Source: Vicinamibacteria bacterium
GTDB lineage: Bacteria; Acidobacteriota; Vicinamibacteria; Fen-336
Direction: 5' to 3'
Assembly (NCBI GenBank): GCA_016934575.1
Contig: JAFGSN010000183.1
Coordinates: forward strand, 1 to 58,389
Length of the DNA: 58,389 nucleotides
A program made the translations under genes and the position numbers. This document shows positions 53,820 to 58,389 of the stretch, in pieces (within the stretch, counting starts at the first letter, position 1; the number at the start of each line of letters is the position of its first letter). The notes beneath the pieces were generated by a model. That model made no database searches, was not told the DNA's origin, and was given only the letters and a program-made list of their open reading frames with translations.

Positions 53820-54182
53820 AGAGTCAATACGAAAGGCCGTCGTCGCGAGATTTTGTCCCTCCCGGAATGCGGACCCACGGTGCAATGAGCTTCGCCGCCG
53901 TCGCGAGAAGGGCGCGTTTGGTCGCCGTAGAAGCGATCCGTCGTCTCAAGGCGGGCCGTGGAGACGGCTTCGTCTCACCGCGCAATGACTGATCCGAATG
54001 GAATCATGCGTGGCTGCGATGTCTTGATTTTTACAGTACTGTAACCTGCGTATTCGTCGCTCGGTGTTACCGTCGGGCTGGGAGCAAGAGATGACTCTTC
54101 TCCAAACCATGATCGTCGACGGTTTGTCGGACTTCAGGAGAGTCGGCGCCTTCGACGGTTGGAACGAGAAAGGAATCCCATC
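53820..54182. other. Intergenic region, 363 bases
   Basis: Upstream of the ARPP-1 gene. It contains the perfect palindrome TTACAGTACTGTAA at 54031-54044 and otherwise no gene that I can support. Confidence 0.5.
54031..54044. promoter_or_regulatory. Perfect 14-bp palindrome, candidate operator
   Basis: TTACAGTACTGTAA is perfectly self-complementary and AT-rich against the high-GC background. It lies about 140 bases before the ARPP-1 ATG. The TACA/TGTA half-sites vaguely resemble BlaI/CopY-type operators but the spacing differs, and no such regulator is in the window. Confidence 0.4.
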
Positions 54183-55220
54183 ATGGCATCCTGCAGGACG
54201 GTTCGAATACGGCCGCTCATTTCTCTGACTCTGGGACTTGCGCTCACGACGGTTTTTCTCTGGGCCCAGGCGCCGCCTGGCGGCAGGAACGCCGCGCCTG
54301 CTTTGCGTGTGTCCGGTCCTTACGTATACGCGGGCTTTGATCTGTACCTCGTCCACGGCTCTGATGCGTCAGGCGATCGCAAGATCGTTCCGCTCGCGGA
54401 CGCGCTCGAACAGGGCAAGATCGTCGTGCGCGAGACGAGCAACGTATCGCAACTGACCGTGGAAAACACTTCGAGCGAAGAGGTCTATATCCAGGCGGGC
54501 GACATCGTCAAGGGCGGCAAACAAGACCGCGTGCTCGCAACCGATCTTGTTTTGAAACCGCGTTCTGGTCCGGTGCCCATCGCCTCGCATTGCGTCGAGC
54601 AGGGGCGCTGGCGGAGCCGTGATGGCGAAGCATCCGATCGCTTCGCAAGCTCGAAGCAAGCGCTGAATTCCAACGCGTTGAAGATCGCGAACCACCGCGG
54701 ATCACAAGCGGAAGTCTGGCGCAACGTGCAGGCGGCCCAAGAAAGCCTGGCGAGGAAACTACGGACCAACGTCCGATCGTCGATATCCGCGTCGAGCCTT
54801 CAGTTGACGCTCGAGAACGAGCACGTTCGCGCCGGAGTCGAAGGGTACGTCAAGGCGTTTTCGCCTCTCGTCCAGGCGCACAATGACGTCGTCGGCTATG
54901 CGTTCGCCGTTGATGGCCGTTTGAAGTCCGCGGACGTGTATGCTTCGCGCGCGTTGTTTGTCAAGCTGTGGCCCAAGATGCTGCGCGCGGCCGCGACCGA
55001 GGCTCTGGCGGAGAGAACGCCCGCGACCGCTCACACTCCGCCGGCGATCGAGAGCGTGCGATCGTTTCTATCCGATGCCCGTCAAGGCCGCGTCACTGAG
55101 AAATCGCTTGGCGCCGAACAAAACGCCGTCGTGCGCGAAACCGACGAGGACCTGATCGTGGAGACGCGGGACGTTCGCCGGGACGGCCGCTGGATCCATC
55201 GGAACTACATCCGCAAGTAA
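54183..55220 (+). CDS. ARPP-1 domain envelope protein
   Basis: From the ATG at 54183 (AAGGA eight bases before; a TTG at 54159 is the alternative) the protein is 345 residues with a signal peptide (ISLTLGLALTTVFLWAQA). The core matches the ARPP-1 domain: LTVENTSSEEVYIQAGDIVKGGKQDRVLATDLVLKPRSGPVPIASHCVEQGRW, then FASSKQALNSNALKIANH. The rest is alpha-helical with a repeat-poor C-terminal tail. Exact role unknown; in other genomes the domain is linked to RNA- or peptide-associated systems. Followed by a two-component pair. Confidence 0.8.
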   Translation: MASCRTVRIRPLISLTLGLALTTVFLWAQAPPGGRNAAPALRVSGPYVYAGFDLYLVHGSDASGDRKIVPLADALEQGKIVVRETSNVSQLTVENTSSEEVYIQAGDIVKGGKQDRVLATDLVLKPRSGPVPIASHCVEQGRWRSRDGEASDRFASSKQALNSNALKIANHRGSQAEVWRNVQAAQESLARKLRTNVRSSISASSLQLTLENEHVRAGVEGYVKAFSPLVQAHNDVVGYAFAVDGRLKSADVYASRALFVKLWPKMLRAAATEALAERTPATAHTPPAIESVRSFLSDARQGRVTEKSLGAEQNAVVRETDEDLIVETRDVRRDGRWIHRNYIRK

Positions 55221-55342
55221 GGAGCGCGGCATGCGGAAAACGGGCTGATTCGGGGCCGAAAGCGCCGGGCGTTCCAGAGTAACATCATTGACGAAACCCG
55301 CCGAGACGGCGCGGCTTTGCCCGGCAAGGGGAGGAATCGAGG

Positions 55343-56050
55343 ATGACGTCCAGGCGCGTGCTCGTGATCGAGGACGATGCGGCCATTCGCCGCGGGCTCG
55401 TCGATGTTCTGCATTTTCGCGGATACGAGACGCGCGAAGCATCCAACGGGATCGACGGTCTGAACGCGGCGCTCGGACCCGACTACGATCTGCTGCTTCT
55501 CGATCTCGTTCTTCCGGGAGGCGAGGGGCTCGAGATCCTGCGGGAGGTCCGCCTGGCCTTTCCCACTCTGCCCGTGATCATTCTCACGGCGAAAGGCGAC
55601 GAGGCCGACCGCGTGAACGGATTGAAGCTCGGCGCCGACGACTACGTCGTCAAGCCGTTCAGCGTCAAGGAGCTTCTGGCCCGAGTGGAGGCGGTCCTGA
55701 GGCGCAGCCCTGAACGTCCCCGGCCGACCGCGATGCTGCATTTCGAATTCGGAGAAGCGGATCTTGTCACGGGCGAGGTCCGCTTCCTTTCCGGAGAGCG
55801 GTCGCGGCTTTTTCCTCTCGAGATGGAGCTTTTGCGCTATCTCGCCGCGAATCCCGGCCGTGTCGTCTCGCGCGACGAGATCCTCTCGCGGGTGTGGCAT
55901 GCGCGGCTCACCGGCGCGGAGACGCGCACGGTCGACGTCCACATGGCGCGCTTGCGCGAGAAACTTCGGGACGACCCTGAGCGGCCGCGCCTGATCCGCA
56001 CGATCCGCGGTCGCGGATACGTGTTCATGGCGCAGGCGGCGCCGCCATGA
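55343..56050 (+). CDS. OmpR/PhoB-family response regulator
   Basis: The 235-residue protein has a receiver (residues 1-120; acidic pair in VLVIEDDA, phosphoacceptor in LLLLDLVLPGGEG, Thr in ILTAKG, Lys in VVKPFSV). Its winged-helix DNA-binding domain (135-230) has LFPLEMELLRYLAANPGRVVSRDEIL, ETRTVDVHMARLREKL and IRTIRGRGYVF. The ATG follows GGGGAGG. It overlaps the start of the sensor kinase by four bases (ATGA), so the two form a cotranslated pair. Confidence 0.93.
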   Translation: MTSRRVLVIEDDAAIRRGLVDVLHFRGYETREASNGIDGLNAALGPDYDLLLLDLVLPGGEGLEILREVRLAFPTLPVIILTAKGDEADRVNGLKLGADDYVVKPFSVKELLARVEAVLRRSPERPRPTAMLHFEFGEADLVTGEVRFLSGERSRLFPLEMELLRYLAANPGRVVSRDEILSRVWHARLTGAETRTVDVHMARLREKLRDDPERPRLIRTIRGRGYVFMAQAAPP

Positions 56051-58155
56051 GCAACGGCCGCGTTCTCGCAATCTTCGGGCTATGCGCGGCGGCGCTCCTG
56101 GGCGTCATGGCCTGGCTCACGTCGACGATCAGCGACCTCGATCGCGCGCAGCGCCAGGCGCGCCAACAGGCGGCGCTCGAAGAAAGCGTCCGCCTGGCGT
56201 TGTGGCGCATGGAATCGCTTCTCGGCCCTCTGATCGCGCGGCAAAACGCCGCGCCTCACTCCTTCTATGGCAAGGCGCTCGCGGCCGAGTCGTCCGTTGT
56301 CCCTGCCTCGCCATACGTCCGTCTCCATTTTCAGTGGGATGGGCGAAATCGCCTCACGACATCGCCCCGGTCCGCTCACGTGGAAGTCAACATCGGAATG
56401 CTGGAGCGGCGGACCAGCCAAGCCACGCTCCTGGCGCGTCTCAAGATGGATTGGACGCAAATCGAGCCGGCGCATGAGGCCGTCATCCAACAAGCCCGCG
56501 CGGAGCGGAACACGGCTCCTGTTCAGACGGGGGCAGCGCCCGCGCCGTGGCCGCCGGCCGTAACCCCCGAGCCAGTGCTCGATCGAGAGCGGGCTCAACA
56601 AGAGACGGAAGCGCGGGTATCGGCGGATGCGCGGCCGCAAACGATCGAGATGCGGAACGAGCAGAACGACTCGATGCGACAGACGGCCCTCAACCGGCAG
56701 GAATTCATGGCGCGCCATCAATTCGCCCTGTCGAACGTCGTTCCGATCGTCGAAAAGCAGCGGCGCCCCACGCCGAAAAAGCAGCAGGAGAGCCGACCGG
56801 CGCGCTCGTCGTCTCCAGAAGTCGGCGGCGGTACGCCCGTGAGCTCCCGGACTCCCGAACTGACGCCCGAGCCAGAACGCGTCCAACAGACGGGAACACC
56901 CGCGGTGGAAAACGAACCGCCAGGGACGGATGCTCGGAACGATTCCAGGCAGCAAGCGACCCTCCCCCGGCCGGAGAGCATGGCGCGCGATCTATTCACC
57001 GTGCCGCACGGCGCTGCGCTCATTCAGGAGCGGAGCCCCGAACCGAAGAAAAAAGCAGCGAGCCTTCTCTCGCGCGCGGCGTCCCCGGAAGTCCGCATTG
57101 GGATGATGGAACCCCTCTGGATGGATGACATTCTCGTACTGGCCCGGCGCGTCCGCATCGGAAAAGACGAACTGGTTCAAGGCTGCTGGCTCGACTGGCC
57201 CAGGCTCGACGCCTGGCTTCTGGGCTCGGTCCGCGACCTCCTGCCCGAGGCGCGCCTCCATCCCGTTCGCGATGGCGAGACCGATCCCGCGCGGCGCTTG
57301 GCCGCTCTACCGGTCCGGCTCGAACCAGGACGAGTCGCGGCTCCGCTCGCTGCCGCTCCCTCCACGCTGCGACTCCCGCTGGGCGTGGCTTGGGCCTCGG
57401 CGATCGTTTCGCTCTTGGCCGTCGGAACGCTGCTCGTGGGCATCGCGTCTCTTGGCGAGAGACGCGCCGCGTTCGTCTCGGCGGTCACGCACGAGCTGCG
57501 CACGCCGCTCACCACGTTTCGGATGTACGCCGAGATGCTGGCTGACGGCATGGTCAAAGACGAAACACAAAGACATGACTATCTCGCCACGCTGCAGCGC
57601 GAGGCCGAGCGCCAGTCTCATCTCGTGGAGAACGTCCTTGCTTATGCGCGCCTCGAACGGGGACGGTACGGCGCCGTGCGGGAAGAGACGACCGTCTCCG
57701 CTCTCCTTGGCGTCACGATCGATACGCTCCGTCGGCATGCCCGTCGTTGCGGCATGACGCTCACCGAGTCCGTTCCGCCGGAGTGCGGCGCCGCGCGCGT
57801 CTCGGTCGACGCATCGGCCGTCGAGCGCATTCTCTTCAACCTCGTCGACAACGCCTGCAAGCATGCGGGTCACGCCGAAGATCGGCGGATCCAACTCGAT
57901 GCGGGCGTTTCCAGAGGAGTCGTCACGCTGACCGTCTCCGATCACGGGCCGGGGCTCGGCCTCAAGGAGGCGCGACGGCTCTTCCGGCCCTTCCGCAAGT
58001 CGGCGCGTGAAGCGGCGAACTCGTCGCCCGGAGTCGGTCTTGGGCTGGCGCTATCACGCCGCCTCGCCCGCGCGATGGGCGGCGACCTGCATCTGGCACG
58101 TTCCGATTCCGGAGGCGCCTCGTTCAGCCTGCGACTCCGGCGTGTCCAAGAATAG
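56047..58155 (+). CDS. Sensor histidine kinase with repeat-bearing periplasmic region
   Basis: The 702-residue protein has an N-terminal membrane segment (7-27), a periplasmic part of about 410 residues, a second segment (about 445-470), then directly HisKA (His482 in VTHELRTPLTTFRMYAEMLADG) with no HAMP. The ATPase domain follows: N box LVDNACKHAG, G1 SDHGPGLG, G2 SSPGVGLGLALSRRLA. The periplasmic part holds two related 80-90-residue units (about 172-260, 270-350), each with a TPEP segment, a run ending MAR, and KK...SPEV. Both units are rich in Gln, Arg and Pro, as in disordered linkers. It should phosphorylate the regulator at 55343. Confidence 0.88.
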   Translation: MSNGRVLAIFGLCAAALLGVMAWLTSTISDLDRAQRQARQQAALEESVRLALWRMESLLGPLIARQNAAPHSFYGKALAAESSVVPASPYVRLHFQWDGRNRLTTSPRSAHVEVNIGMLERRTSQATLLARLKMDWTQIEPAHEAVIQQARAERNTAPVQTGAAPAPWPPAVTPEPVLDRERAQQETEARVSADARPQTIEMRNEQNDSMRQTALNRQEFMARHQFALSNVVPIVEKQRRPTPKKQQESRPARSSSPEVGGGTPVSSRTPELTPEPERVQQTGTPAVENEPPGTDARNDSRQQATLPRPESMARDLFTVPHGAALIQERSPEPKKKAASLLSRAASPEVRIGMMEPLWMDDILVLARRVRIGKDELVQGCWLDWPRLDAWLLGSVRDLLPEARLHPVRDGETDPARRLAALPVRLEPGRVAAPLAAAPSTLRLPLGVAWASAIVSLLAVGTLLVGIASLGERRAAFVSAVTHELRTPLTTFRMYAEMLADGMVKDETQRHDYLATLQREAERQSHLVENVLAYARLERGRYGAVREETTVSALLGVTIDTLRRHARRCGMTLTESVPPECGAARVSVDASAVERILFNLVDNACKHAGHAEDRRIQLDAGVSRGVVTLTVSDHGPGLGLKEARRLFRPFRKSAREAANSSPGVGLGLALSRRLARAMGGDLHLARSDSGGASFSLRLRRVQE

Positions 58156-58265
58156 GCTCCTCTATTCCAAAGCCTGGCCACTCGATCAATCGCGGCCGGT
58201 TTAGCTCTCGGAGTATCACCGCTCGCCAACGATCGGCGACGGCATCTTGACCGGCAGCTTGCCAG

Positions 58266-58310
58266 CAGGAGCCGGAGCCGCTATTCTTGAGAAGTCGCAT
58301 GCGGCTCCTG
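58266..58310. promoter_or_regulatory. Inverted repeats upstream of tRNA-Arg
   Basis: CAGGAGCCG (58266-58274) and CGGCTCCTG (58302-58310) are perfect inverted repeats 27 bases apart. GGAGCCGC (58274-58281) can instead pair with GCGGCTCC (58301-58308). The right arm thus has two alternative partners. It could be a terminator for the kinase operon or a processing structure. Confidence 0.35.
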
Positions 58311-58311
58311 T

Positions 58312-58388
58312 GCGCCCCTAGCTCAGCTGGATAGAGCAACAGACTACGAATCTGTAGGTCGGGTGTTCGAATCACCCGGGGCGCACCA
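58312..58388 (+). tRNA. tRNA-Arg(ACG)
   Basis: The acceptor arms GCGCCCC and GGGGCGC pair perfectly, followed by discriminator A and an encoded CCA (58386-58388). The anticodon loop CTACGAA sits on an ACAGA/TCTGT stem, giving anticodon ACG. The T loop TTCGAAT sits on GGGTG/CACCC, and the D arm is GCTCAGCTGGATAGAGC. The gene ends one base before the window end. Confidence 0.97.
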
Positions 58389-58389
58389 A

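Noticed and set aside
1-58389. CRISPR arrays, insertion sequences and prophage
   Set aside because: No regularly spaced direct repeats, transposase or phage structural genes were seen. The holin-family protein at 19491 is a common chromosomal membrane protein.

Overview
This is a high-GC, gene-dense bacterial window with about 43 supported protein genes, one tRNA, one pseudogene and short intergenic gaps. The cell is Gram-negative. It has an EnvC-like divisome protein, a DUF3108 envelope protein, an outer-membrane barrel, a YfiR/YfiN-type periplasmic switch and a remnant of a TonB-dependent receptor leader. Its proteins do not look like a model genus. The gene mix (fused spermidine-synthase-like membrane protein, a 1459-residue acyl-CoA dehydratase activase, L-lysine 6-transaminase, an ARPP-1 domain protein) would fit Acidobacteriota or a related uncultured phylum, but I cannot fix the taxonomy by reading alone. 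GTG and TTG starts are common. Some genes have good Shine-Dalgarno sites, and at least one has an extended -10 box so close to the ATG that its mRNA should be leaderless.

Layout. 1-4.8 kb: a spermidine-synthase-like membrane protein faces a DUF362 / AmmeMemoRadiSam operon in which both proteins carry twin-arginine signals. 5.2-10.8 kb: two polytopic glycan or transfer membrane proteins, a UbiE/MenG methyltransferase and a GT2 glycosyltransferase. 10.8-15.7 kb: DusB, a DinG/YoaA helicase, a decayed PIN toxin and NadA. 15.9-19.9 kb: Fe-alcohol dehydrogenase with an ABM monooxygenase, an unknown anchored protein, a GNAT protein and a small holin-like membrane protein. 20.0-25.8 kb: a signalling block with a chimeric TonB-leader/YfiR protein, a CHASE8-HAMP-GGDEF-EAL protein, GalE, a double-HisKA/receiver/adenylate cyclase protein and a receiver.

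25.9-31.1 kb: HU, an S41-family pseudoprotease, an EnvC-like protein, DUF3108, a GAF protein and YmdB. 31.1-33.8 kb: a lysine 6-transaminase operon with a DapB-fold dehydrogenase. 34-38.4 kb: GT4, GlpD and a GAF-GAF-GGDEF diguanylate cyclase. 38.4-46.3 kb: barrel protein, giant activase, divergent Fpg and BioB. 46.6-52.7 kb: two more large glycosyltransferase-like membrane proteins, a YHS-like small protein and an O-methyltransferase. 53-58.4 kb: orphan HisF, an ARPP-1 protein, an OmpR-type regulator with a repeat-bearing sensor kinase, and tRNA-Arg(ACG).

The strongest unusual signals are proteins whose catalytic residues are replaced while the fold is kept. The S41 protein has lost both Ser and Lys. 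The EAL domain has lost three conserved acidic residues while its GGDEF partner is intact. The Fpg protein has His at position 57, and the iron-ADH has Gln at a metal-ligand position. The YfiR-like repressor next to the diguanylate cyclase is an apparent in-frame fusion of a TonB-receptor leader to the C-terminal half of YfiR, which suggests a rewired or permanently active c-di-GMP switch.
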